Shown here: piece after piece, positions 22,638 to 34,190 of the stretch
How the letters are laid out: each line of letters begins with the position of its first letter
How positions within the stretch are numbered: position 1 is the stretch's first letter
The notes under the pieces: generated by a model
Told to the model about the DNA's origin: nothing
What the model saw: the letters and a program-made list of their open reading frames with translations, nothing else
Databases searched by the model: none
DNA from: Pleurodeles waltl
Taxonomy: Eukaryota; Chordata; Amphibia; Caudata; Salamandridae
Direction: 5' to 3'
NCBI RefSeq assembly: GCF_031143425.1
Contig: NC_090440.1
Coordinates: 336,167,844-336,231,843 of the forward strand
DNA length: 64,000 bases
Translations under genes and position numbers: made by a program

Positions 22638-23660
22638 GGGAGTCGTTACAACCCTGGCGGATGGCGGAGAACGGGCGGTAAGACCGCCAATAGGCTGGCG
22701 GTCTTACCTTGGTGTATTATGACCATGGCGGTTACCGCCATGGTCAACCGCTGGTTCTCCGTCCCGCCCGCCGGGCTGGAGACCTGGGTCTCCAGCCCGG
22801 TGGCCGTCAGTATACCGCCGGTGGTATTTGGACCTGGCCTACCGCCGTGGATTTCCAGCGGTTTGAACCGCCATGAAATCCATGGCGGTAAGCACTATCA
22901 GTGCCAGGGAATTCATTCCCTGGCACTGATAGGGGTGTCCTACACCCCCCACCCCCACCCCAACTCCCTAACCTACACCCCCCACCACCCCTGCCCAAAG
23001 GTGGCAGGGCCCCCCTCCCCACCCCGACCCCCAACATAACATTACTCACACACACCTGACACGCATGCAGGCACCACCTACACACTTACACGCACACACC
23101 CCGACATACATGCCTATATCCACACACACAGACACGCACACCCACATTCAAACATGCATACACACATCCATACAGACATACCCACAGACATACAGGCACT
23201 CATTCCCATACACACAACACCGCCGCAAGCATACACGCACTCACACACCCCCTCTACATACAAACACGCACACCCCCATGCACGCACACAACACACAACA
23301 CCCCCCAACCCCCCTCCCCTAACGGACGATCGAATTACCTGGTCCGTCGATCCTCCGAGAGGGGACGGGAGTCATGGGGGCAGCTCCGCCGACACCACAC
23401 CGCCAACAGAACACCGCCACGGCGAATCACAGGACATGATTCGCTGGCCGGTGTTCTGTTGGCGTGGTGATGGAGGTGGAGCAACCTCCACTTCCCCGCC
23501 TCCCGCAAGTATGGCTGTTGGCGGCCCTCCGTTGGAATAACGACGGAGAACAGCCAACAGTCATAATACGCCGAGCGGCAAACCGCCTGCACATGCGGTC
23601 TTCCGCACGGCGTTCCATCGGCGGTCTTGCAAAAAGACCGCCAAGGTCGTAATGACCCCC
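22638..23660. mobile_element. GC-rich Harbinger MITE, forward arm
   Basis: Ends GGGAGTCGTTACAACCCTGG and, from the right, GGGGGTCATTACGACC; ATT flanks both sides (22635-22637 and 23661-23663). LTR copy A gives the empty site (ATTGTGTCACTAAAAT). Internal hairpins include CGGTTACCGCCATGG, GGAGACCTGGGTCTCC and a pair of TGCCAGGGAAT arms. A ~280-base CA-rich tract (23040-23320) generates long artefactual open frames rich in His/Thr/Pro. It is the same family as 11770-12375. Confidence 0.85.
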
Positions 23661-23724
23661 ATTGTCACTAAAATAAAGTACCTTTATTTTTAGTAACTCT
23701 GAGTATTGTGAGTCTTATGATATA

Positions 23725-24724
23725 GGCCCTCATTACGACCTCAGCGGTCTTTTTGTAAGACCGCAGAGGTACCGCCGTGCTGAAGACCGCCAGTGGTGGC
23801 AGTCTTCCGCGCAGCGTATTATGACTGCTGGCAGCCCTCCTTCCTTTTCCGTACAGAAAGCCGCCAGCAGCCATACTGGCGGTCGGCGGGAAAGTGGAGG
23901 CTGCTCATCCTCCACCGCCACATCAACAGAACACCGCCCACAGAATCCCGTCCCATGATTCGGTGTGGCAGTGTTCTGATGACGGTTTGTTGGTGGCAGA
24001 GCTGCCCCCATGGATCCCATCCCCTCCCGGAGGGCCAACGGACAAGGTAAGTTGACCATCCGTTAGGGGCGTGATGTGTGTTGTGTGCGTGCATGGGGGT
24101 ATGTGTGTGAGTGTGTAGAGGGGGTGTGTGAGTGTGTGTATGTGTGCAGGGGGTGCTGTGTGTATGGGAAATGTGTGCGGGTCGCTGGGTGTGCATATCT
24201 GTTTGTTTGTGTGCAGTTATGTGTTGTCGTGATAGATGTGTGCGTGTAGGGGTGCATGTATGTGCATGTTGGGGTGTGTGTGCGTGTAGGGGTGTGTATA
24301 TGTGTACATATACATGTTGGGGTGAGGGTGGGTAGGGGGTTGTGCCACCTTTGGGTGGGTGGCAGGGGGGCGGGGGATGTGGGTGGAGGACTCGTGGGGG
24401 GTAGTGGGGGGTGGGGGAGACCCCTATCAGTGCCAGGGAAGGAATTCTCTGGCACTGATAGTGCCTACTGCCATGGATCCTATGGCGGTTCCCAATCACC
24501 CGAAATCCATGGCGGTATGCAGGGTCCTGATACCGTTGGCAGTCTAGTGACGGCCGCCGGACTGGAGACCGAAATCTCCAGCCCAGCGGTCATCACCTCC
24601 ATGGCGGTCGGAATGGTGAAGTGGCGGATGACCGCCGCGGTCATAATTCAATTTTTTTTCCCACTGGCCTGTTGGCGGTCTTACCATTGCTATACCACCG
24701 ACTGCCAGGGTTGTAATGACCCCC
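23725..24724. mobile_element. GC-rich Harbinger MITE, inverted arm
   Basis: Ends GGCCCTCATTACGACCTC and, from the right, GGGGGTCATTACAACC; ATA flanks both sides (23722-23724 and 24725-24727). The order of internal modules (GT tract, TATCAGTGCCAGGGAA hairpin, GGAGACC...ATCTCC hairpin) is the reverse complement of the neighbouring MITE, so the two could pair as a ~1 kb fold-back with a 64-base loop. Confidence 0.83.
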
Positions 24725-24920
24725 ATAGTGCTATATGATTTAAGTGGTATGGTAGGAGCTTTGCATGTCTCCTAGTTCAGCCTAAGCTGCTCTGCTATAG
24801 CTACCTCTATCAGGCTAAGCTGCTAGAACACTACTAATCTACTAATAAGGGGTAACTGGACCTGGCACACGGTGTAAGTACCGTCAGGTAACCACTATAA
24901 GCCAGGTCAGCCTCCTACAT

Positions 24921-24940
24921 TGGTATTGCAGAGGTGGGAT
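24921..24940 (+). promoter_or_regulatory. Putative primer binding site
   Basis: TGGTATTGCAGAGGTGGGAT starts two bases after the LTR end. TGG at this position is the usual complement of a tRNA CCA tail. The rest resembles the complement of a tRNA-Leu 3' end with a small insertion; this tRNA assignment is from recollection and tentative. Confidence 0.5.
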
Positions 24941-25106
24941 AAGTACTTGTGCTTTACCACTTTGTCATTGGTGCTTTTCATAAGACAAACATATTCCAAA
25001 TACTTAAAAATATACACAGTTAATCTAAACAGTTTGTTTCTTTCTATAAACTTTCTTTAAAAGTTTCCAATTTTTTTTTCTCTCTGTCCTAAACCCCTTT
25101 CTAAAC

Positions 25107-25945
25107 ATGTCTGCAGTAGAGCTTACTCCCACAGTTGTCCAGGCAACCTATGGTAGTTTAAACTTTAAAAGTTTGAGATGTCTCTGCATAGAAAGAGGGT
25201 TAAGCATTGGTAAGAACCCTACCAAAGATCTTCTCCTCAGCCTTCTCCTGGAAAGTGACCAGAACCAGTCTGGCCCATCCCAGGATCAGGAGGTAGAGGA
25301 GGGAGGTACCCAGCAAGAATCAGGGGAGGGTCCTGAGGGCTTTGGGGAAGGTTCATCCAAAGACCTGCCAGCTAACATGCCTCGTAGTGACACTGGTAGT
25401 GGAAGGGGGGGTCACACACTAGTAGGGCACCTTTAACTCCAAAAGGCCAGGTTACTAGAGTCCAGCCTGTTAGGGACAGGTCCAACTCTGCCAATTCCCA
25501 CATTTCCTCTGTGTCTCAGAATTCCCAAGCCTCCCACCCTGAGGATATCACCATGGAACAGGAACTCAGAAAGCTGAGGTTGGAAGAGGCCAGGCTGAAG
25601 CTAAGACAGCAGCAGCTGGCCTTAGACAGGGAATCCCTAGATGTAGAGAGGGAAAGGCAGAGGTTGGGGTTAGTTCCCCATTGTGAGAGCAGCAGTGTTT
25701 TTGATAGTAATCCTGTAAGAGAACAAGATTCCAGAAACCTGCATAAGATAGTCCCCCCTTACAAGGAGGGGAATGACATTAACAAGTGGATTGCTGCACT
25801 TGAGAGGGCTTGTATGGTACAGTTGGTTCCTCAAAGAACAAGAGTGAACAGAAAAGTTCATACAGGGGGTGACAAGGATGGCAAGAAGAAGGATAGTAAG
25901 TCTTCTGACAAGGGTCGGGACATTATGGACTCTTTGTGCTGCTGA
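25107..25945 (+). pseudogene. gag-like remnant of an LTR retrotransposon
   Basis: The first reading block (25107-25436, 109 residues) begins MSAVELTPTVVQ. It holds a compact N-terminal segment (LRCLCIERGLSIGKNPTKDL) resembling the SAP-like start of vertebrate gypsy-type Gag proteins, then an acidic Glu/Gly/Gln linker. After a frameshift, the second block (25511-25945) has a charged coiled coil (LRKLRLEEARLKLRQQQLAL) and the beginning of a capsid-like domain (IVPPYKEGNDINKWIAALER). The capsid stops abruptly and a Lys-rich tail follows, so most of the capsid and any zinc knuckle are deleted. It would have formed the particle core and bound element RNA. Its place straight after LTR and primer site supports the call. 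Confidence 0.65.
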
Positions 25946-26360
25946 GCGTCCCCTCTTTCTCCTCCTCCAAGGGGCAACCTCCTGGTCCTTCCCGGGCCCG
26001 GGCAGCACCCATTTTCTTCAACTGCACCCTTTGTAGCTAGCAAGACTTGTTTGCGGTCTTTCTGCGTGGAAACAACTCTGCATCCTCCAGCACACCGTAG
26101 GACATCTTCTGTGCAAAGGAGAAGTTCCTGGCATCTTCCGTTGTCAGTATTGTCGTTCCTATGATATGGCACCTATATGATATGAGTGGTATAGTAGGAG
26201 CTTTGCATGTCTCCTAGTTCAGACTAAGCTGCTCTGCTGTAGCTACTCTATCAGCCTAGGCTGATAGAACACCACTAATCTACTAATAAGGGATAACTGG
26301 ACCTGGCACAAGGTGTAAGTACCCTCAGGTACCCACTATAAGCGAGGCCAGCCTCCCATA
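25930..26360 (+). mobile_element. 3' LTR fragment of provirus C
   Basis: Matches the 5' LTR from about 21910 (GTGCTGCTGAGC...GAGAAGTTCCTGGCATCT), then jumps near 26140 to the terminal part (ATGAGTGGTATAGTAGGAGC through CCAGCCTCCCATA). About 2.5 kb of LTR is missing in between, so the fragment is internally deleted as well as 5'-truncated. Confidence 0.7.
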
Positions 26361-29300
26361 GTCTGCCACCACTAAGGAGTGGTCAATGGAGGAAGAATCT
26401 GATGATGATGAGGATGTAGATCCACCTCCCCTGTGGCACTCCCCTCACCCTCCCCACCACTGGGTTCCTCTGTGTTGGTGGTGTCTTGACCCAGGGTCCC
26501 ATGGCCAGGTACTTCCCACTTGGCTGTACCCTGTCTCCTTCACGTTCCTGGTCCGATGCTGCAAAGACAAAGAGAAATAGTGTAATCACATGTTCCCAAT
26601 CACACTTGAATAACAGTTGTGATGAGCAACATTACCATGATGTGGATGTTGAGTAGGGTCCAGCCCAATATTCCACCCAAGTGTCCCCTACATGTACCAT
26701 ACCATTTGCATGCATACCATCTGAACTGTCAAAAGTTGGCCACAGGAAAATCAGGATCTCGCACAACTACAATTGCATGGTGGAAGTAGTGTAATCACAG
26801 TAACCATTCAACAAGTAGAAGACCTCATCACCTTTGATGCTTTGCCTCATGGAGCATAAGTCAGTTACCTGTTGTCATACAATAGTAGGCCAAATGCCGA
26901 CTGTATTCCCACAAATTCTTCACAAGGTCATACGTACATATATTTGTCACATACACAATGACACAACAATAAAAACTGATGCTCCTAGATCATGCCTGGT
27001 GAAGGTGACATGCAAATACTCATTTCACAGTGGAAGCAGTTCTACAATGCTCACTTCACCAAGTGACATTTGTCCCAAGGGAGTCATGGAAGTAGTACTA
27101 ATGTTGCTCAGATATGCCACCCATTTGGAATTTAAATGTTCACTGTAGACAAAATGGGCAAAAAGGCAAGGATATATGTCTCTAAACTCTACAACAAAAT
27201 GAATCAGTCAGTCCAAGAGAAACTATCACTAATGTCTGGCACCCCTTACAATGACATACTCTGAGTGCATCAGTAGATGCCATTAGTCATTAGTACCTTG
27301 GATGCTGGAGAGGCCCAGAGATTTGCAGGTACCTGTAGAAGGCTCTCAACATGTTGCCCGATTGGAAGCTACATCTCTGTCCCCATTTTGAATATGCAAA
27401 CCAAGATGTCTATGGATGAATACTTGTATCCAAACACATGTGTTTCCAACATAACTGCAAGTCTCTCCATGATGCATGCCAACAGTCAGGTTACAAACCT
27501 TCCCCATTTCACATGTGCAAAGCCCTTTAATACACATTTCTACATTAAAGGCATGGCAATGCACATTATGCATAAATCTCTCTAGGCCTACCCGTCATGT
27601 ACCTCATTGCACCTGCAGTTGTACATGCCAAATGACATCCTTTGATGGGTGAGGCCAATAATCAATGGTGATACACTGCTGTCTGTGGCACAACATGAAA
27701 TGTACTCTCATTGTAAATGTCCTGTTTCACACACAGGTTGGCATACACATATGTATGAGGGAATACAGAAATTATCCCCTCAACATAGGTAGACCATGCA
27801 TGAAACAGTAGTTTGCAGATGTTTTTTGTACAGAGAAAGGGACACATGCTGACATGTAGGCACAAGGAATGTTGGCAACAGTGATGGCACATAAATCATG
27901 TAAATGGACATTCCCCACTTACCATAGGAAAGTAGTTACCTATAGCTGCACCCCCAAAAATGTATGCACTGTCACGTGTAGGATGGTCAGCTTCACATTA
28001 CATACACTGAAGACAAGTAGCCCCTGGGTGGCAGAGGCCAATATACTCATTCTACTAGACACATGGCTGTAGATAATTATCCATCACTACCATTCCTTCG
28101 GCCTGTAATACTGAGAAATAGTGGTCTGTTGCATAGAAATTACACCCACCACAACAAACAGTACTTGATTGATTACTGTCCAGATCAATATGTTGTCCAT
28201 GGAGAGCAAGGTATTTGTGGATTGTACGCAGTTGTGTCCTAGGTCCCTGGACCAATAGGTAAGGCACATCAGTATGCAATACATGACATGTCTACACAAA
28301 CAATCTCTAATATACTGTGTTACATATGGCTCATCCCTAATCTTTAGGGGGAGCTATCAGAATTTAACACATTCATTTGGTAATGTGACAGGCAGGAATA
28401 TGCCCTGTACTCCCCCCCTTTTGGCTGCTGTGTTGTTCTGAAATGCCCATCAAGGTCTGGGTCAATTTGTTAACACTCCACAAGTGTGAAACAAACAAGC
28501 CCATAAGTATGGGGATAAGACTACAGACATATGTATTTGCATCTGTAGACTAACCCACTACCCTGCTCATGACCTACAATGATTTAGCAAGCTTAATGAC
28601 ATCAGGTAGCCTCTGCTTCAGCACCCTGTACTTTGATGTGAGCCACAATGAAACACTACACACCCATGTGGCTTCTAAGGATAAACTTTGTAGGCCTGAA
28701 TGGACCTACACATTCACACTCTATGAGATTGACTCACTGCATAAAGCCCCTAGAGGCAACTGCCATAGTACAAACTTCACCATTACACTTGAGTAACAAT
28801 CAAGGGGCTGACATGGTGGGTACAGAAAGTGTCTTCCTTGTCAATGTGTGAGCATGTGGAATAACACATCCAGACACATGCCACTCCAGAGGATGGGTTC
28901 TGTTGTAAGTGCCTGTACCACATAACAGCCCTTAGGATATATGTGTCTATCCTACAGAGATGGCATCCAACATACAAAGGCATCCATTGTACAGTTTATG
29001 CTATGTGACTAAGCTACTGAGTCACATATCATGGCCTCCTAGGAATCAACACACTGTCTACACAGTGGGACTGTCATTTATGCAATAAGCTTATACAAGA
29101 TAAATGTGACATTTGTGAGGGTAACAACAGAGCTGTGGGAGTAAGGGACCTGTCATGAGTCTAAGACACACATTGACAGTGATGCAGAATGCACATATGG
29201 ACAAGATTAATGATTTACCTCATTCCCCATTCCTAATCTAGTCAAAGGAATGAGACATTCAGGGTGGGTTTTGCCACTAGAGCAGCATATTGGCCACAGG

Positions 29301-30102
29301 CCAGGATCTGCTGGAGTCCAGGGAGTGGGCACAGTGCCGCAGTTTGATGGCTATAGTGACACTCCTACAGTCTGGACTAGGTCCCATACTAGGAGATACA
29401 TTTGATAGGTCCTGGCCTCTGCAGACTGAGCATGCAAAACCTAAATGAAACTCCATTCCCATCACTTCCACGCATGACAGTAAATCTTGTGGCCATCAGC
29501 AATTTGGCATGTGTTGTGTGTCACAACTTGAAGGGCACAGTGAGTCATGATATGCCTTCCACAAAAGAGTTTAGCAATGCCAGATGTGGTTTGAAAGATC
29601 TCTGGCACTGTGCACATTGCTCACATGATTCTCAAATGACTCATACAACATACATACACAGCGTGTGCTATGATGTGTGTACATGTTGGCTAACATGTAC
29701 AACCATCTTAAGGAAAGAAATGCCATTGGATGGCAGTAATGTCTCCTTACCTAGTTATGTGCAACCAACACATGGATGATATAGGACTCCAAAAACCTCA
29801 TAAAACACAATGTAGCTGAACTTACCACATGATACTGGTCACCAATAGCTGCACATTCTTCATCCCATTGATTCCATAAAGACTGCAACAACAGGCACAC
29901 AAAAAGTCTAACTGGCAAACAGGGGCACATTGTAGCCTGTGAGGAGGAAAAGGATGATGAAGTACAGAGACAATTGTGCCAATGAGGTACTTACCTGCTC
30001 CTGTGGTGAGCCATAGACCTGCCCATACAGGGGAAGGACCTTGTTAACTAGCCTCTCCAGCTCCCCTGGAGAGAAGCCCCTTTCATCTGCTGGACGAAGC
30101 AT
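26361..30102 (-). pseudogene. H4 Myb2-like gene, three exons, broken
   Basis: Exon 1 (30102-29995 on the reverse strand, donor GTAAGT) encodes 36 codons with GFSPGELERLVNKVLPLYGQ, matching the first Myb/SANT helix of H2 and H3 Myb2; its length is a multiple of three, as in those copies. Exon 2 (about 29418-29230, after CTGCAG) is badly decayed but still shows a VQTVGV-like stretch followed by a Ser-Asn-Cys equivalent of STHC. Exon 3 (26558 onward, after TTTGCAG) encodes an acidic linker with TNTEEPSGGEGEGSA, parallel to TNTEGTTGMEGEGS in H2, and is cut off by the LTR at 26361. The second intron is about 2.7 kb, far longer than in H1-H3, and shows nothing recognisable. Confidence 0.6.
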
Positions 30103-30821
30103 GATTGCTCCCAGACACGCACACAGCAGCACAGGTCGCAGAGGTGTTGTTGGCAGCAGTGTCAGGAGTGAATCTGCATAACATGGCAGACACGTCCGCC
30201 ACTCATGCGGCCGCAACCACTGGCGGACATAGCCATTGGCCCACAGCTGCCATTGGGAACAAAGTTATCCTATGACTGTGTCTGGTGTGGTTGCAACCAC
30301 CTACCACCATAATGACTTCGCCAGTCAGTTGCTGGTGATTCCTAATGTCCAGTTGAGTATTTTGGTAGCCTGAAATGCTGTATTGTGCTTTATTAACTAT
30401 TTCACACCTACAAAACATGTTTTTTTTTTGTTTTTTTACCACACAAACATCCTTATCCCTTCTTGTCATGTAGGTCCTGCTACTCAACCACCATTGTAGC
30501 ATGTTGCAGGTCACAAATGGCATTTAACAGCGAAGAGCAGTCCACCACCATCGACGGTCATTTTGGCAGTCAGCATGTGCAGTCACATTTTTAGGGACAA
30601 TTGTGTTGCACATCTTTGAGTTTCATTCAAATCCATGTTGTGGACACGTGTTGAACACCGTGGGGGTCAGATGTGGCCCTTGTGCAGTTGGCAACTGTGA
30701 TGTGTACTGTGTGTCAAATCTATACAGTCAGAAATGTCTTCTCACATGATCTCATTGAAATGCATCATGTATGTTGCTGTGGCACACTGGTGAAATGTTT
30801 TAAATCATGTCTTATCATATA

Positions 30822-31604
30822 TAGGTTGCCTGGGAGAGGGAGGTTCCATCAACCTCCTGTCTATTGTCCACTGCCAGACCTTCAGTCCAATCAGCCAAAG
30901 CACATCATCATGTACTACCACCTGAATAGGAAAACAATAGTGGACTTATGTCATCAGTTGGAGCCAGATCTGATGCCAGCTATTAGTTATCCAACCACCA
31001 TACCAACCATTGTACAAGTCATGTCAGTATTGCACTTCCTAGCTACCGGGGTCCTTGCAACATACAGTGGCCCTATCTGCTGGTCTGTCCCAACCTATGT
31101 TCAGACTGGTGGTGAAGGATGTCCTCTCAGCAATGTTTAAACATCTTGGCAGCTCTATCTGATTTCCCCGATGTAATGATTTAGCCAATGTGAAGGCTAT
31201 GGTTTTGTCCGCCTCCCAAATGTGGTGGGGGCTATTGATTGCACACATGGTGGCTTTTTGCAACAGAAAGAACTTCCATTCCATCAACATGCAAGTTGTC
31301 TGGCAGATCTCTACATTTCACGCGGGTAGTGGAGCGAGTTTTTGGGCTCCTGAAGGCCAGATTTAGGTGACTGGACAGAATTTGTGGTGCCCTCCTCTAC
31401 TCCCCCGGAAAAGTGTGTAAAATTACTGTGGCATGCTGTATTCTCCACAAAATTGCCCTACGGAGGAATATCCTGTATATCCTAGAGAAGGGAAAGCCTG
31501 CAGTGCCACCAGGTAAAACTCCTGAAATGCCAAGTGAGGATGACAGTGGTGAAGAGGAAGCAGCTGACTTGCGGGAAAATCTCATCAACAGCTACTTTTC
31601 ATGA
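30822..31604 (+). pseudogene. H4 transposase, HARBI1-like, internally deleted
   Basis: The N-terminal part (from about 30825) shows YRLPGRGRFHQPP, LCHQLEPDLMPAI and QVMSVLHFLATG, equivalents of the H1/H2 helical region. A GAIDCTH-like first acid block follows near 31230 in a shifted frame. Sequence then jumps near 31310 straight to VVERVFGLLKARFR, so the second catalytic acid and the GDSGY block are missing. The C-terminal end (31413-31604) has CKITVACCILHKIALRRN and an acidic tail, ending at the stop at 31604. Frameshifts and at least one stop (after KARFR) make it non-functional. It is divergent from Myb2, as in H1-H3. Confidence 0.75.
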
Positions 31605-32995
31605 GTGTATGTCATGTGATGTCATGATTGTGACTGTACAATGAACTGTACTTGTGAGAATGTGTGGAGTTGAGTGTTTTCGAAATAACTAGGGAGCTGA
31701 TATTCTGCAACATTCAGCCAAAGGCTGCTTAATGAGTACGCTTTTGGCATATCCACATCTTGATGATTTTGCTTTGTTTGTGTCCTTGTGATGTAATTTC
31801 ATTTCCAAATGCTTGCTCTGTGATTTGTGTATTAGGTATGTTTTCAAGCCTATACTCCTTGTTTTATCTTTGTACAGGTACCTTCACCATGAAATCCTTA
31901 TGTGGGCATTTAAGAGTTGTGACCTTGGCAGGTATCTGGTGCTATTCTGACATACAATGTCGACATGGATTGTTCCAGGTAATTTAGGTCACAGATTTGG
32001 AGGTGTATGCGACCTATGCCAAGACAGCTTGCACAGTGTTTGGGTGGAAGGTCATAAGTGCGCAATGAACTTGTTTTGTGTGCTGTAGGGGCTGCTCCTT
32101 CATGCGTGTCATCATGGAGGCATTACATGTGTACTCATAGATAGCATCCAAGTCATTTTCCCTTCACATTGGCCAAACACTATTCTTGTGTGGCCTGTGT
32201 GGCGCTTTAGATGTGTTTCATCATTGCAGGCCACAGTGCCGTGCCACAACACTGACATATATGTGTGTCATATCACGAGATGTATGGTCATTGGACTAAG
32301 ATGTGCCTGTGATAAGGGACTGTTGTACTGCCATCTGTCTGTATCTTGGATTATGTGATTTTGGATTACTATGGTGTTGTATGTGATAAGGCTCACACTG
32401 CTGACATCTACCACTTCCATGTCTGCCTATTCTTTAGGACAATGTCTGTCAAATCTCTTTCTTCCTTGGTCCAGGGGGCTGTACCTTGGAATATGTACTT
32501 TGTCTTAGTATGAGTCACACATTTGTGTTTCAAGAATTCTAGACAAATAGTCAGCCTATGTGCTGTACACTGGAATAAAATGTTTGGTGTAACCAGACAC
32601 TTGTACTAATGTGTTTGTGTGTAATGATTGGAATCCTGAGCAGAACACTCTGCACCAGTAACATATCCCTCCTTGCACAAGTAGCTTGTGTCTTCATCAT
32701 ATGGCCATGTGGTCTTACATCTCTACATAGCAAAATGTGGAAATTAAGCAAGCAGACAATGAGTTTGTGATGGGTTAATTTATTACAATGCTGAAGCAGT
32801 AAATAAAATGTGGACAGAAAGGAACAAAACAGTAAAGTGAAGGTTTCAGTTATGGTGAATGAAATCATTGGTGCTGATGCCACACCAGTGGGAGTCCAAA
32901 TTCCTGAAAACTACTCCCATTGGAATTGATATGTGTTTGATGATCAGTCAACAAAGTGAATATGTGGCACACAAAGGAGGTCCTTTAGAAAGAGG

Positions 32996-33467
32996 TCACT
33001 TGCTGGCAGTTGGGGGATGTCTTATCATCTGCACCTCCTGGATTCTTTGCTGGATGTCCCCACTTGCATCAGAGAGATCAGCTGCTACAGAGGCAGGAGT
33101 GTCTGGTGAGGGTTCTTCCTCTAACAGGGCCTCTGTTCTAGTGACATCAATATTGATGTGCCTGGTGTTAATGAGCCAAAGGAAGGGGAAGATTTATTTT
33201 GAAAAGCCCTGCTCAGGACTGTGTTTAGGTACCTCATCACCCATTAGGTAGTCCATGTTGGTAGTGTGGGCCTCCATTTGTTCTTGCATGTCTTTGTGCA
33301 TGTCTCTCTGTAGCAGTTTGATTTCCCAGAGTTTGGTCAAGACCTTGCCCATCACCATCACAGGAGGTGGCTGTACTTGTTTTTGTGTGCAAAATCACCT
33401 CCTCTTCATGCTGGCAGAAGACGGGAGGCCCAGCATTTGGGAAGGCCTGCAGAAGCATCACTTGCTA
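32996..33467 (-). pseudogene. H4 putative Myb1 C-terminal remnant
   Basis: After an acceptor-like CCCTATAG, the reverse strand encodes a charged coiled-coil segment (LLQRDMHKDMQEQMEAHT). It is followed, in a shifted frame, by an acidic Pro/Ser-rich stretch (EEEPSPDTPASVAADL). Position and orientation relative to the H4 transposase match Myb1 of H1-H3, whose C-terminal part also has a predicted coiled coil. I do not see a Myb/SANT domain upstream (33470-34010), so this assignment rests mainly on context. Confidence 0.35.
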
Positions 33468-34019
33468 TAGGGAAAGGTGAGCCATGTGTCTGTCGATGAA
33501 CTGGGGTTTGACATGCCCTGCAGTTGCTGATGCTGACTCAAAGATAAATTAGGGTCACATAACCTGATGTTACAAATATTATGTGGTGCAATTTGAGCAA
33601 GCCAGGTGCTCGGTGCCATCTACGTCTGCTCGTTGTTGTAGGCACTCACTGTGTCTGATTATACTAAATATGCTAATTATGCTTCTTACTCTGTCCATCT
33701 GTCATTGACATAGTGGTACTGTGGTAGTAGAAAATGTAAGAAATATAAATCAGTGAGATAGTGTTCTCTGTGCCTTTCTTTTTATGTAGCTTGAACAGTC
33801 CCAAGCATTCTTCCAGTGATGTACGCATGCATCTATACACTGAAAAGGGAAACTGACTGATTTTGGGGGTTTGCAAATGTGATTTGTGAAGCCAAGATCA
33901 TTTGTTGCAATGCATTAGTATTTCCAAATGCAGTTTAGGTAAAGTGACAAAAATTAGGAAGAGGTCAACTTACTCATATAGGTATTAGGTAATCTTTTTC
34001 AGAAAAGTAAAATGTCAAT

Positions 34020-34190
34020 GGGCCTTATTAGAACTTTGACGGAGGGGTTTCCTCCATCACAAATATGACGGATATCCCATCTGCGGTATTATGATCCTGT
34101 CATATTCTACGGACATCGTAATACGGTGGACAGAATATCGGTCACATTTGTGATGGAGGAGACCCCTCTGTCCAAGTAGTAATAAGGCCC
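34020..34190. mobile_element. Palindromic MITE with AAT duplication
   Basis: The left end GGGCCTTATTAGAACTTTGA and the right end, read from the other strand (GGGCCTTATTACTACTTGGA), head two arms that remain complementary through GGATATCC-like sequence. AAT flanks both sides (34017-34019 and 34191-34193). The terminal sequence resembles the MITE at 2864-3053. Confidence 0.8.

Larger units (their letters stand above)
19952..24919 (+). mobile_element. 5' LTR of provirus C
   Basis: Begins TGTAGGAAAGTACC and ends CAGGTCAGCCTCCTACA. It is homologous along its length to copies A and B. Two MITEs (22638-23660 and 23725-24724) account for about 2 kb of its length. The polyadenylation signal (23672-23677) lies in the 64 bases between them. 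Confidence 0.75.
19952..26360 (+). mobile_element. Ty3/gypsy-like provirus remnant (copy C)
   Basis: The layout is 5' LTR (19952-24919), primer-binding-like site (24921 on), gag remnant (25107-25945) and a 3' LTR fragment (about 25930-26360). Pol is entirely missing and gag joins the 3' LTR directly near 25930, so a large internal deletion has occurred. The flanks GTCAG (19947-19951) and GTCTG (26361-26365) match at four of five bases, but the 3' flank is Harbinger H4 sequence and the 5' flank looks different. The match may therefore be chance and the remnant a recombinant. Confidence 0.65.
26361..33470 (-). mobile_element. Degenerate inverted Harbinger-like element H4
   Basis: The gene order, read on the reverse strand, is a Myb1-like remnant (33467-32996), transposase in the opposite sense (30822-31604), then Myb2 (30102 to 26361). 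This is the H1-H3 arrangement inverted. The LTR fragment cuts the element at 26361, inside Myb2 exon 3. I find no clear terminal inverted repeat at the right; the boundary given is only the last coding trace. Sequence divergence from H1-H3 is large, so it is a separate, older subfamily. Confidence 0.55.

Noticed and set aside
23065..23322. Open frame rich in His, Thr and Pro
   Set aside because: It is the translation of an imperfect CA repeat inside a MITE. Similar frames appear in every CA-rich tract and are not conserved.
24132..24335. Cys/Val-rich small protein
   Set aside because: It is the translation of a GT-rich tract in a MITE with no conserved sequence.
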